From the NCBI RefSeq assembly GCF_000332055.1, contig NZ_ALVZ01000154.1:1-32080 (forward strand): DNA of 32,080 bases, given 5' to 3'. The position numbers were made by a program, and so were the translations under genes. This DNA comes from Xenococcus sp. PCC 7305. Its GTDB lineage: Bacteria; Cyanobacteriota; Cyanobacteriia; Cyanobacteriales; Xenococcaceae. Positions 7,918-16,799 of the stretch are shown here, piece by piece. The stretch's first letter is position 1, and the number at the start of each line of letters is the position of its first letter. The notes under the pieces were generated by a model that was given only the letters and a program-made list of their open reading frames with translations, ran no database searches and was not told where the DNA came from.

Positions 7918-10281
7918 TTAATTCCTCAATGGTTTTTTAGTTTTCAACATATGAACAATTCGCTCCTGAGTTTTTGGTTCTTTGAGTAGGGGAACAAAGG
8001 TTTCTCGTTCGAGTTTTAATAAGTAGTCTTCACTAACTAAAGATGGTGCGGACAGTTCACCACCAGAGATGACATAGGATAAACGGTTGGCTAGAAAACG
8101 ATCATATTCTGAGATATAGCCTCCTTGTTGAAAGATATAAGCTGCTTGTTCTAATGCGGCGCGGGCGGGACTGCCTAAAACTCGAATCGCATCGTCGTGA
8201 GGTATCGGGGCATAACCTTCGAGATCGAGACGAATCACTTCTTGTTTGGCGACATAAATTCGGCGATCGCCATTCATGATTATTTTTGCAGTGGGATGAA
8301 GAAAACCTAATTCTTGGGCTTCTTGAGCGCTATTGGAAACCTTTGCCATGCCAATGGTTTCAAAGGCTTTTTGTAAAAAAGGTTGAATTTGAGTTGCCGA
8401 ATCGGTTGCGGCCTGTTTTTCTGCCCAGGTTGCCATGCGCATAATCCCTCCTGCTCCAGGTATTAAGCCCACACTGAGTTCGACTAACCCGATATAACTT
8501 TCAGCAGCAGCTACTACTTGCGGGCAAGCCATGACCAATTCACATCCACCCCCGATCGCTAACCCTTGCACGGCAGCAACGATAGGCTTAGGAAAGTAAT
8601 GGATTCTCTGTAGGATCTTTTGGAATTGAACGACGAGATCTTCAATGCCATCAAAATGACCTGATTGAGCTAAAGCACCCATTTCAGCTAGGTTAGCCCC
8701 AGCGGAAAAGTTGGCTTTATTGTTGCCGATGACCATGCCCCGATAATCACTGTTTTCCAAAAGACTTAGAACTTTAGTGAATCCGTCCATCACTTTAAAA
8801 CTAAGGGTATTCCCTTTGGAGCGAAATTCATAAAGAACTACATTATCTCCAATATCTAGTAATGTTGCTTCTTCGTTTTGCCAAAGAATATGTCTGGGTT
8901 GAGATTTAATTAGGTTGAGATCAATTTCATCTTCGGGATTATCTAGCGCTACATATTCTTGACTGGCAAGATAAACTTGTTGGGTTTGAGTTTCATCCTG
9001 ACTGTAAAACCCTTGCACTTGATGATGTTGAATCATCGATTTAATCCAACTAGCCAAAGGAATCCCTGAACTTTGCATATCAGTGATCACAGCGGCAAAA
9101 CCCAAAGAATCCCAGATTTGGAAAGGCCCCATCTCCCAACCAAATCCCCAACGCATAGCACGATCAATTTCTGCGGGACTATCGGTAATCTCAGGAATGC
9201 GATCGGCACTGTAACTCAGAATTGCCAGCATCATCGAACGGAATAATTTTCCTGCTCGACCAGCATCACGATATAAAGCCCGCAACCTCTCTGGTAAGTC
9301 TAGCTTGTTTATTTCCCTCAGATGCGTACCCAAGTTTAAAGGCTGGGGTGGCTCGTAATTTAAGGTCTCGGGATTAACAGAAAGAATTTTACCTGCTGCT
9401 TTCTTATAAAAACCTTGACCTGTTTTCGCTCCTAATTTCCCTGCGGCAACTAATTCAGCCAATAATGGCGGCACCCGAAAGATTTCTCGACTTTCATCTT
9501 CCGGTATTGCAGGATAGAGATTTTTGGCGACATAAACTAGGGTATCTAGTCCGACCAAATCCGCAGTGCGAAAAGTTCCTGATTTTGGTCTGCCAACTAA
9601 AGTTCCCGTGAGCGCATCAATTTCTTCGATGGTATATCCTTGCTCTGTCAAGGCTTTGATCCCAAGCATAGTGGCATAAATACCAATGCGATTAGCAATA
9701 AAGTTGGGTGTATCTTTAGCAACGATTAATCCTTTACCCAGATGAATACGACCAAACCATTTCAGCCTGGCAATCAGTTCAGGATTAGTATCAGACGTGG
9801 GGATCAGTTCTAATAATTTAAGATAACGGGGCGGATTAAAAAAATGAGTTCCTAAAAAGCGTTCTCTAAAAGACAACGGCAATCCGCGAGCAATTTCTCG
9901 TACTGGTAAGCCACTAGTATTGGTTGAAATAATTGTATCCTGACCAATAATCCCGTCTAATCTTGCCAGCAACTGTTGTTTAATTGCCAAATTTTCTACC
10001 ACAGCTTCAATCACCCAATCTACATCCGCAAGGCGATCTAGATGTTCGTCATAATTTCCTAAGATGACACGACGAGCAGTTTTCTCAGTAAAAAGAATCG
10101 GTGGGTTTTGTTTGAGGGCTTTTTTCCAAGCAGCTTCGACCAGGGAATTTTTATCACCTGCGATCGCTGCAATATCCAAAAGGTGAACAGTCAACCCCGC
10201 ATTAGCTAGATGAGCTGCAATTTGAGAACCCATAACTCCTGCACCCAAAACAGCAGCAGTATAAAACGGTTTAAACATCAT
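7918..10281 (-). CDS. fadN: 3-hydroxyacyl-CoA dehydrogenase / enoyl-CoA hydratase fusion (FadN-like)
   Basis: This 787-residue enzyme carries beta-oxidation steps two and three. The dehydrogenase comes first: GAGVMG at 13-18 binds NAD, STNTSG lies at 119-124, and His146 (GTHFFNPP) with Glu158 forms the catalytic pair at the usual 12-residue distance. C-terminal dehydrogenase domains fill about 190-400. The hydratase lies at about 470-680: FSAGANLAEMG gives the first oxyanion contact, GGGCEL contains Glu581, and VELSVGLIPGAGG contains Glu601. These are 20 residues apart, as in the catalytic glutamates of rat crotonase, so both activities look intact. The order is the reverse of E. coli FadB and matches Bacillus FadN in domains and length. 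An AAGGAG ribosome binding site precedes the ATG at 10279-10281 (a second ATG follows directly). The gene starts 73 bases after fadD. Confidence 0.9.
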   Translation of the reverse strand: MMFKPFYTAAVLGAGVMGSQIAAHLANAGLTVHLLDIAAIAGDKNSLVEAAWKKALKQNPPILFTEKTARRVILGNYDEHLDRLADVDWVIEAVVENLAIKQQLLARLDGIIGQDTIISTNTSGLPVREIARGLPLSFRERFLGTHFFNPPRYLKLLELIPTSDTNPELIARLKWFGRIHLGKGLIVAKDTPNFIANRIGIYATMLGIKALTEQGYTIEEIDALTGTLVGRPKSGTFRTADLVGLDTLVYVAKNLYPAIPEDESREIFRVPPLLAELVAAGKLGAKTGQGFYKKAAGKILSVNPETLNYEPPQPLNLGTHLREINKLDLPERLRALYRDAGRAGKLFRSMMLAILSYSADRIPEITDSPAEIDRAMRWGFGWEMGPFQIWDSLGFAAVITDMQSSGIPLASWIKSMIQHHQVQGFYSQDETQTQQVYLASQEYVALDNPEDEIDLNLIKSQPRHILWQNEEATLLDIGDNVVLYEFRSKGNTLSFKVMDGFTKVLSLLENSDYRGMVIGNNKANFSAGANLAEMGALAQSGHFDGIEDLVVQFQKILQRIHYFPKPIVAAVQGLAIGGGCELVMACPQVVAAAESYIGLVELSVGLIPGAGGIMRMATWAEKQAATDSATQIQPFLQKAFETIGMAKVSNSAQEAQELGFLHPTAKIIMNGDRRIYVAKQEVIRLDLEGYAPIPHDDAIRVLGSPARAALEQAAYIFQQGGYISEYDRFLANRLSYVISGGELSAPSLVSEDYLLKLERETFVPLLKEPKTQERIVHMLKTKKPLRN

Positions 10282-10354
10282 ATTTCTCTCCTTAAAATCA
10301 CTTCCTATCTAGAACATTTAACAACCACCAAGAAAATCAAATTTGTCAAACTAA

Positions 10355-12577
10355 CTAATCAGCACTTTGTCGGGGGTTTGAGGGGCTGTTCCTCCAATGG
10401 TATTTATGGATTTTTATCGATAACCATTGAGAAAAAGAAAGCGATCGTAACCAAGTCCAAGTCTTCTTCATCGCGGTTTTTCTACTTACCAAATGAACTA
10501 GCTTTATAAAAGAACGTCCTTTCTCATTCTCTAGACTTGCAATGGCTATAGATCTTTCCTCGCGATACATAGCATTAATTTCGTTAGCAAAAACCTGATT
10601 AACTTTGTCCCGCCGAATTTTCAACCGAGAATCCAACAATCCATTAGCAACGGTAAAATGACCATTAACCAAACGAAAACGCTTAACCTTCGACCAACTA
10701 GGTAAATCCTGATTCGCTGCATTCACTAAAGTTTGATAGAGATCAATAACAACTGGCTGCTGTAAAAAATCGCCAATCGGCAAAGAACAGTCAAAAATAG
10801 TAGCATCGTCACAAAGACTTTGCAGATCAGGAAAAACTAACAACCCACAAAACTTCTTATTAGTTCCCACAACCACAGCCTGTTTGACTAAATCAGATTG
10901 TTGTAAATACTCCTCTAACGGCAAAGGCATGACATATTTGCCAATGGAAAGCTTAAAGAGATCCTTTTTCTGTCCTGTAATAGTCAAAAAACCTTCACGA
11001 GTAAATTCGCCCAAATCTCCGGTATGCAGCCAACCTGATTCATCAAGAACTAAACTGGTAGCCACTGGACCTTTATAATAGCCTTGCATCACATAGGGAG
11101 CCTTGACTAAAATTTCGCCATCTCGGTCGATTTTAATTGTCACCCCAGGAATGGGAATTCCCACGGTTCCTGCACGATTCAACTGACCTCGATTACAACA
11201 AACTACCGAACTAGTCTCCGTTAAGCCATAGCCTTGTAAGACAGTAATGCCCGCAGCGCTTAAGACATTGGCAAGTTCAGCTTTTAAGGCCGCACCGCCA
11301 CTAATGAAATATTGCAGCTTTCCCCCAAAAGGCGATCGCCATTGAGTATAAACTAAGATATCTGCCAGTTTTAACTGCAAAGCATAGAAAAAGGAGAGTT
11401 CAGTTCCTAATTCATAATCTTGAGCTAGTCGCAAAGCCCAATTAAAGATATTTTTCTTGACTCCTCGGAGTTTGCTACCGCGATCGCAGATCTTATGATA
11501 GATCTTTTCTAATAATCGTGGCACAGTAGCCACAATCGTTGGCTTGACAAGCAAAAAATGCTGGAGCGCTCGATGGGGGGTTGTGAAATGAACACTATGC
11601 CCATAATTAAGATGACCGTAAATCAAGGCCCGCGCAAAAATATGATTGAGTGGTAAAAAAGATAATACGGTTTCGGCAGCCCCCGTCTTAAGATGCTTAA
11701 AGGTCTTAAAGGTAGTCAGAATATCAGCGGAAATATTTTCATGGCTCAGCATTACTCCTTTTGGTTGTCCTGTTTCTCCTGCAATATAAATAATCGTGGC
11801 CAAATCCTGAGCCGCAATAGAGGCTCGCAATTCTTTTGTTTTAGCTGTGTTGTAGATCTTTTGACCCTTGGCTTGAATCTCTTCTAGGGAGAAGAGTTGA
11901 ATACATTGGGGTAATTGAGGACAAGAAAGCTCGGTTCGCGCCCGACAGAGCAACATCGGAATAGATAAACAAGCTGGATGATAGACTGCCGTTGCCTTGT
12001 TTGCGATCGCGCTATCAAGTCTATTCGCCTCACAGACAATTGATGAGCCCGATTCCGTCGATACTTCCCGGCAAGTTAACAGTTCATGTTTCTTTTGCTG
12101 CCAATTATCTGGGACTTCAACCACAATTATGCTTTGTAAATAGAGATGCTCCCCAAGATAAGGAATGATTTGTGCTAGCAAATCTAGATTGGAAACGATT
12201 AAGGCTTTAGCCTCGGAGTGATTTAAGATAAAAGCGATATTATCTAACGTCTGAGTCAGATCAATCGGTACATTGACGGCACCTGCTAGTAAACAACCCA
12301 TATCGGCTAAACAGAAGCTAACGCCACTATGCATTAACAAAGCGACGCGATCGCCCTTAGCAATCTCGATAGTCTGCAACCCCAAAGCCAATTCCTCAGC
12401 CGCCAGGCGAAATTCTTGATTGGATTGGGAATCGCAACCATTTTTATGCCACTGATTCAAAGCTTGAGCATTGGGAAAGCGATCGCAAGCTTCATCTAGT
12501 AAGCTTGGCAAACTGCGACCTAAAACGGGAATATTTGCTTCAGAAAAAGATTTATCAATCTTATTAAAATAAAACAT
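10355..12577 (-). CDS. fadD: Long-chain acyl-CoA synthetase (AMP-binding)
   Basis: About 740 residues of the ANL superfamily, activating fatty acids to acyl-CoA with ATP and CoA (or possibly loading acyl-carrier protein). Numbered from the TTG two codons upstream: the phosphate loop IYIAGETGQPKGVMLSH at 265-281, where YTSGTTG is usual; YGLTETSS at 452-459; GWLHTGDLGEF at 517-527 with the ribose-binding Asp523; GQKKDLFKLSIGKYVMP at 537-553, with Gln for the common Arg; and the C-terminal hinge and LKIRR at 654-658. About 65 basic residues follow beyond the usual end. I prefer the ATG at 12575-12577 to the TTG at 12583; neither has a clear ribosome binding site. First gene of the fad cluster. 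Five HIP1 sites indicate long residence in this genome. Confidence 0.85.
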   Translation of the reverse strand: MFYFNKIDKSFSEANIPVLGRSLPSLLDEACDRFPNAQALNQWHKNGCDSQSNQEFRLAAEELALGLQTIEIAKGDRVALLMHSGVSFCLADMGCLLAGAVNVPIDLTQTLDNIAFILNHSEAKALIVSNLDLLAQIIPYLGEHLYLQSIIVVEVPDNWQQKKHELLTCREVSTESGSSIVCEANRLDSAIANKATAVYHPACLSIPMLLCRARTELSCPQLPQCIQLFSLEEIQAKGQKIYNTAKTKELRASIAAQDLATIIYIAGETGQPKGVMLSHENISADILTTFKTFKHLKTGAAETVLSFLPLNHIFARALIYGHLNYGHSVHFTTPHRALQHFLLVKPTIVATVPRLLEKIYHKICDRGSKLRGVKKNIFNWALRLAQDYELGTELSFFYALQLKLADILVYTQWRSPFGGKLQYFISGGAALKAELANVLSAAGITVLQGYGLTETSSVVCCNRGQLNRAGTVGIPIPGVTIKIDRDGEILVKAPYVMQGYYKGPVATSLVLDESGWLHTGDLGEFTREGFLTITGQKKDLFKLSIGKYVMPLPLEEYLQQSDLVKQAVVVGTNKKFCGLLVFPDLQSLCDDATIFDCSLPIGDFLQQPVVIDLYQTLVNAANQDLPSWSKVKRFRLVNGHFTVANGLLDSRLKIRRDKVNQVFANEINAMYREERSIAIASLENEKGRSFIKLVHLVSRKTAMKKTWTWLRSLSFSQWLSIKIHKYHWRNSPSNPRQSAD

Positions 12578-13204
12578 TGGCAATCAGAAGAGCAGGAATC
12601 TCTTCTCCCGTAAAAAGCTAACTCCAGTCCCGTAAGTAGCCGACCTAAATATTTTTGCAACTGCAATATGTTTGCTAGATATGCTAACTAAAAAAATATA
12701 TAGCGATTCTCACGTATCAGAAAGTACAGCAAATGATTTGATTTTTGATTAATTAGGTTTTAATCTTGAGCTCAAAGCCTAATAGAGAGAGAAAACCCGA
12801 GCTTTAATGCTTGTTAAGAATTAAAATCTATCTCTAAATAATTTTAGATTTAACCGATCAGACTTACTTATTCGAGAAACACCATATACTATAACAGTTA
12901 AAAGATACTGCTATTTACTTAATTTCACTAATGCATTTCGACCAAAAACACACAAAGCAAAATTTACTTTTTACTTGGTACTTTTGCTTGCTTTTAAATG
13001 GATTATAAGTTCTTGCGATATATACAATAGTATAACATATTAATAGATAATACATTTAAGATTTCTTAAGTAATTGAGCACAACAAATTACCCATGAGAA
13101 ACCGAAAATGGAAAGCAAAACATTTTATCTTAGTTATTGAACTTGATAACTATATTTTTATATTTTCCTCCCGATGAATAAATTTTTGAGAACTAGGAAA
13201 ATTA
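12578..13204. other. Gene-free stretch upstream of the fad cluster
   Basis: A 627-base AT-rich region with no supportable frame, tRNA or long repeat. It must hold the promoter of the fad cluster and the end of the 13205-14191 transcript. I see no sigma-70-like pair good enough to call. An inverted repeat sits at 12586-12606 near the fadD start. Confidence 0.5.
12586..12606 (-). promoter_or_regulatory. Inverted repeat in the fadD leader
   Basis: AGAAGAG at 12586-12592 and CTCTTCT at 12600-12606 form a perfect 7-base inverted repeat around a 7-base centre. It ends 8 bases upstream of the preferred fadD ATG. It could be a repressor operator or an mRNA hairpin that limits ribosome access. A 7-base repeat may also be chance, so confidence is low. 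Confidence 0.3.
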
Positions 13205-14191
13205 CTACTCGTTTTGTTTTTTTACTTGCCAGCCTGTCTGAGCGCCAATTTTTCCGACTTTGCTAAAGATCCAACACCCTCGGTGAAAAGAAGTTTCGTC
13301 ATGATGACATTGGGGTTTAATGCCGATTAAACTTTCTACTTCTTCAGTTGACAAGACCCAATTGGCAGTTTGGGCTTTTTCTAGAACATCCATATACCAT
13401 AAGGGATTCGAAGGTTGCATTCGAGACGCCAAAGTTGTCTCCAACTTGACTAGGGCATCTTTGATTTCTTTTAGCTGTTGCAAAAGTTCTGGTTCTCTAG
13501 CAATTTCGGCTTCAGGAGATGATAGTACGGGTTCTTCAATAGTTGAGGATTGTGAATCTTCTGATTGAATTTTTGATTTGGCTTCTGGTTGAGTTCCAGG
13601 TTGCATGGCTGTTTCTGGCGATCGCCGGGGCAGGGAGTTTTCTTCAAACCAAGGATCGGCAGCAATCTCTTTTGTCAAAGTAGGTTTAAATTCATGGTTC
13701 TCTAACCAGGTGCGATTTAAATCTGTTGCCAAATTATTCAAAAAATCGGCTGTTGTTTCATCCCCTTCCCCCGCCATCCGACTGGCAACTTGCTTCATAA
13801 TCTTGACGAGTTCTGGTCCCATTAATTCTTGATGGGCTGCTAGAATCTCTTTTTCAGAACCTTCAGGACAATCCAGCAGGGCCTGGATTAATTTGCCATA
13901 GGAATTGGTTTTATCTTGCTTATTTTTTGGTACAGGAGCAGCCTCAGTCACAATATGATGTAGTTTTCCTGCCCAATTATGAAGATACTTGGCAGCTTTA
14001 ATGTCTCCTTTGCTCGCTAAATGGTTAGCAACCTGTTCCATAACATCTACTAACTCAGTATTAACCAGTTGTTCATTTTGCCGTAGTAATATCCATTCTT
14101 CCCCTCTAGGGCAAGTCAATAAACCTTGAATCAAATTGAGATAAGCTTTGAGATTTTGCTGGTTCATCGTTCCCATCCCTTTAAAACTCAT
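13205..14191 (-). CDS. Cyanobacterial repeat protein of unknown function
   Basis: A 328-residue protein. Two helical repeats of about 62 residues, at 16-77 and 97-158, share the pattern Y..LIQ.LL.CP.G.E..IL....EL...ELV..M.QVA..........A...L.N.A..L. This resembles segments found in cyanobacterial TPR/CHAT-type proteins (from memory). A low-complexity P/E/S-rich linker covers about 165-230, then a short helix at 233-255. The C-terminal 65 residues (TANWVLSTEEVESLIGIKP, then FHRGCWIFSKVGKIGAQTGW) look like a compact domain seen elsewhere in cyanobacterial proteins. No signal peptide or membrane segment. Start uncertain: the ATG at 14191 or the one at 14167, which has GGGATGGG just upstream. Its start is 352 bases from that of the divergent receiver-HlyD gene. 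Confidence 0.65.
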   Translation of the reverse strand: MSFKGMGTMNQQNLKAYLNLIQGLLTCPRGEEWILLRQNEQLVNTELVDVMEQVANHLASKGDIKAAKYLHNWAGKLHHIVTEAAPVPKNKQDKTNSYGKLIQALLDCPEGSEKEILAAHQELMGPELVKIMKQVASRMAGEGDETTADFLNNLATDLNRTWLENHEFKPTLTKEIAADPWFEENSLPRRSPETAMQPGTQPEAKSKIQSEDSQSSTIEEPVLSSPEAEIAREPELLQQLKEIKDALVKLETTLASRMQPSNPLWYMDVLEKAQTANWVLSTEEVESLIGIKPQCHHDETSFHRGCWIFSKVGKIGAQTGWQVKKQNE

Positions 14192-14543
14192 ATCCCAATT
14201 ATCTCTCGATTTTAGGCTATTCAGAAGATTTTAGTTACATTTTTATACTAGTAAATGCAAAACCCATCCATGGCAAACCTATTTATAGATATTCCTCGAT
14301 TTACGGCGACTGTAACCTAAAAAATAAATGATATCTGAATCGCAAATTTTACTTGGAGAAAAGAAACAAAAACTTATAATCCGAATGTCAAGGATGCCTA
14401 ATCGCTAAAATATTAGCTATAAAGGATTAGATAAAAACTCTTTAGGAGTTAAATTTTATGAATTGATTTGAGAATCAAAATTTTTACTTAATATTTTAAG
14501 CGCCCAATAAAAGTAAACTAAAGAAAAAACTAAGAATAATTGA
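14192..14543. other. Divergent spacer between 13205-14191 and the receiver-HlyD gene
   Basis: 352 bases, AT-rich, between two divergently transcribed genes; it must contain both promoters. I see no RNA gene, repeat array or strong inverted repeat. The ribosome binding site for the plus-strand gene is weak. Confidence 0.45.
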
Positions 14544-16799
14544 ATGATGAATTCATTAAATGGTGATTACACCAAAACTACTAGTGTAGATAACCCTAGC
14601 TCCACAATCAAGGTTTTTATCGTAGACGATCAGAAAATGATTCGGGAAGGGCTCAAAGCCCTGATTAAGACAGAACCAGATTTGGAGGTGATTGGGACTG
14701 CCAGTAATGGGGAAGATAGCATCAAGCAAGTAGAAACTCTCCAACCAGATATTATTCTCATGGACATGGAAATGCCTGGGATGGATGGAGTGACTGCCAC
14801 GAGGATGATTTGTGATAAGTTTCCCCAAATTAAAATCTTAGTTCTTAGTACTTTTGATACTCAAGAATATGTAGCTCGCTCTCTAAGTTCTGGGGCCATG
14901 GGCTATTTGCTCAAAGGTACCCCGGCAAAGGAGCTGACCAATGCTATTAGATCAGTTCATCTTGGTTATGCTCAGATTGGACCCGGCATATATCAAAATC
15001 TGCCTCTAATTCCTAAAGGAAGTGCCGCCGCCGCCGCCCAAAAGATTCCCGCAACTGCCCATCCAGAGCCCCCTACTCAAAGCCAGGATAGCAGTTCTGC
15101 CCTAAGTCCTCGCTTCAAGGGTCAGTTGGCAACAACTTCTGATTCTGAAGCTGCACTAGCAATCGAAAGGAAAAAGTCTAGCATTGCTAATCGTAAGTTT
15201 GAACAAACCGTATTACTCCGCCCTTCTCCTAAATGGTCGCGAGCTACAATTTGGGCGGTAGCTGGGGTGACTATTTTTGTGGTTAGCTGGTCTGCGATCG
15301 CAAAAATTGAGCAAGTAGTGCCTGCTATTGGTCAACTAAAACCAGAAGGCAGTGTTAAAGAAGTCCAAGTCCCCACAAATGGGGTTGTCCAAGAAGTTTT
15401 GGTCGACGAAGGTCAAAGAGTCCAAAAAGGTGACATTTTGTTGGTCTTAGACTCAACCACTACAAAGGCTCAATTAGACTCCTTAAAAAATATCAAAAAA
15501 TCTTTAGAACAGGAAAATAGGTTTTACCGTGCAATAATGACTGGCAAAATTGCACCCAATCAAATAGATCGTACAGTCGCCCAACTGGAAATTCCCCGAG
15601 AAGTTGCCTATTTAGCTCGTAACCGTTCTCAGTTAGCTGCGGAGATTGATTTATATCGTGCCCAGTTAGGTGCCGATACTGGCAATTTAAGTGTAGAACA
15701 ACAGGCTAGATTAAGAAATGCTAGGGCAGAAAAAAATTCTCGTACCGCTACAGCCCGACTAGAAGTTGAGCAACTGCAAAAACAGCTAGAACAGAATCAA
15801 ATTCAATTGGCCGATGCAAGGGAGCAATTAATTACGTCCCGTCAGGTTTTGGCTGAGATTAAAGAACGGAATGAAGAAGCAGCCCAAAAAGCCAAAGAAA
15901 GTTTAGCTATTGAAGAGAAAACCCTTAGTTCCATCAAGCCTTTAGTTGAAGAAGGCGCGATCGCAGAATTGCAATTAGATCGTCAGCAAAGAGAGGTTAA
16001 TGATATCCAAGCGACCATGATTGAACAAGGTGCGAGAGGTACTATTGAGTACAATAACCAACGGCAAGAAGTCACCACAACCCAAGCAGAGATCCAACGG
16101 TTGCTAGAAGAAGAAAAAAGATTGCGTTTAGATATTGCCCAGGCGAGAGAACAATTAATCAATACTACTTCTTCGTCTGATAAAGACATCTTAGATCAAA
16201 TTGCCAACAATCAACAACGAATAGCTGATATTGATACTCAGTTAAATAGAAGTATTGTTGATAATAGCAAACGCCTTAACGAGAATAACGCTCAGATGAG
16301 CAATTATGAGCAGAATTTAAAGTACCAAACTATTCCTGCTCCCGTAAGTGGGGTCATTTTGGATCTTCAAGCCTATCCTGGCTATGTTCCCCAAGCTGGG
16401 CAAGGTTCCCAAGCTATCTTAAAGATAGTTCCCGATGACAAGTTAGTGGCGGAAATCTTCATCAAGCCAGAAGACATTGGTTTTGTGAAAATGGATATGA
16501 CTACTGATGTGCGCATTAGCGCCTTTCCTTTTGGGGAATTTGGTGATGTTAAGGGTAAAGTTACCTATATTGGAGGAAGTAGCATAGACCCTGATCCGCA
16601 ACCGCCTTTCAACTTTGTCCGTTTTCCCGCAGAAGTTGAATTAGAGCAACAGCATATTGAAATTAAAGGGGAAGATAAAAAGTTACAATCGGGTATGTCG
16701 GTTCAAGCTAATATCAGAATTAAAGAAGATCGTACTGTTTTAAGTCTCTTTGCTAGTAAGTTTATTACTGGATTGGATAAGTTTAAAGAGTCAAGGTAA
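14544..16799 (+). CDS. Response-regulator receiver domain fused to HlyD-type secretion adaptor
   Basis: A 751-residue fusion. Residues 22-142 are a NarL-type receiver domain: acidic pair Asp28-Asp29 (VDDQ), phospho-acceptor Asp74 (ILMDMEMPG), Ser102-Thr103 (LST), Lys124 (LLKG), ending TPAKELTNAIRSVHLGYAQIGPGIY as NarL proteins do before their DNA-binding domain. That domain is absent. A linker rich in Ala, Pro, Gln and Ser (155-225) leads to one membrane segment at about 232-252. Then comes a membrane-fusion protein: biotinyl-lipoyl half at 265-303, a long coiled-coil hairpin at about 310-590, the second half (PAPVSGVI at 598-605) and a beta-barrel. In type I secretion such adaptors join an inner-membrane ABC exporter to a TolC-like channel. 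Placement puts the receiver in the cytoplasm. No ABC or kinase partner is adjacent. The ATG at 14544 (or 14547) fits. Confidence 0.9.
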   Translation: MMNSLNGDYTKTTSVDNPSSTIKVFIVDDQKMIREGLKALIKTEPDLEVIGTASNGEDSIKQVETLQPDIILMDMEMPGMDGVTATRMICDKFPQIKILVLSTFDTQEYVARSLSSGAMGYLLKGTPAKELTNAIRSVHLGYAQIGPGIYQNLPLIPKGSAAAAAQKIPATAHPEPPTQSQDSSSALSPRFKGQLATTSDSEAALAIERKKSSIANRKFEQTVLLRPSPKWSRATIWAVAGVTIFVVSWSAIAKIEQVVPAIGQLKPEGSVKEVQVPTNGVVQEVLVDEGQRVQKGDILLVLDSTTTKAQLDSLKNIKKSLEQENRFYRAIMTGKIAPNQIDRTVAQLEIPREVAYLARNRSQLAAEIDLYRAQLGADTGNLSVEQQARLRNARAEKNSRTATARLEVEQLQKQLEQNQIQLADAREQLITSRQVLAEIKERNEEAAQKAKESLAIEEKTLSSIKPLVEEGAIAELQLDRQQREVNDIQATMIEQGARGTIEYNNQRQEVTTTQAEIQRLLEEEKRLRLDIAQAREQLINTTSSSDKDILDQIANNQQRIADIDTQLNRSIVDNSKRLNENNAQMSNYEQNLKYQTIPAPVSGVILDLQAYPGYVPQAGQGSQAILKIVPDDKLVAEIFIKPEDIGFVKMDMTTDVRISAFPFGEFGDVKGKVTYIGGSSIDPDPQPPFNFVRFPAEVELEQQHIEIKGEDKKLQSGMSVQANIRIKEDRTVLSLFASKFITGLDKFKESR

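Noticed and set aside
10210-10509. Plus-strand frame across the fadD/fadN-like gap
   Set aside because: It overlaps the ends of two well-supported genes on the opposite strand and has no domain.
12578-12583. TTG start two codons upstream of the fadD ATG
   Set aside because: No ribosome binding site favours it, and the ATG at 12577 gives the same protein minus two residues.
13471-13665. Proline/lysine/asparagine-rich frame on the minus strand
   Set aside because: It lies wholly inside the 13205-14191 gene in another frame and reflects that gene's low-complexity linker.
15023-15040. GCC-repeat run in the receiver-HlyD gene
   Set aside because: It encodes a short alanine run in the linker; too short to suggest phase variation, and in-frame changes would be tolerated.
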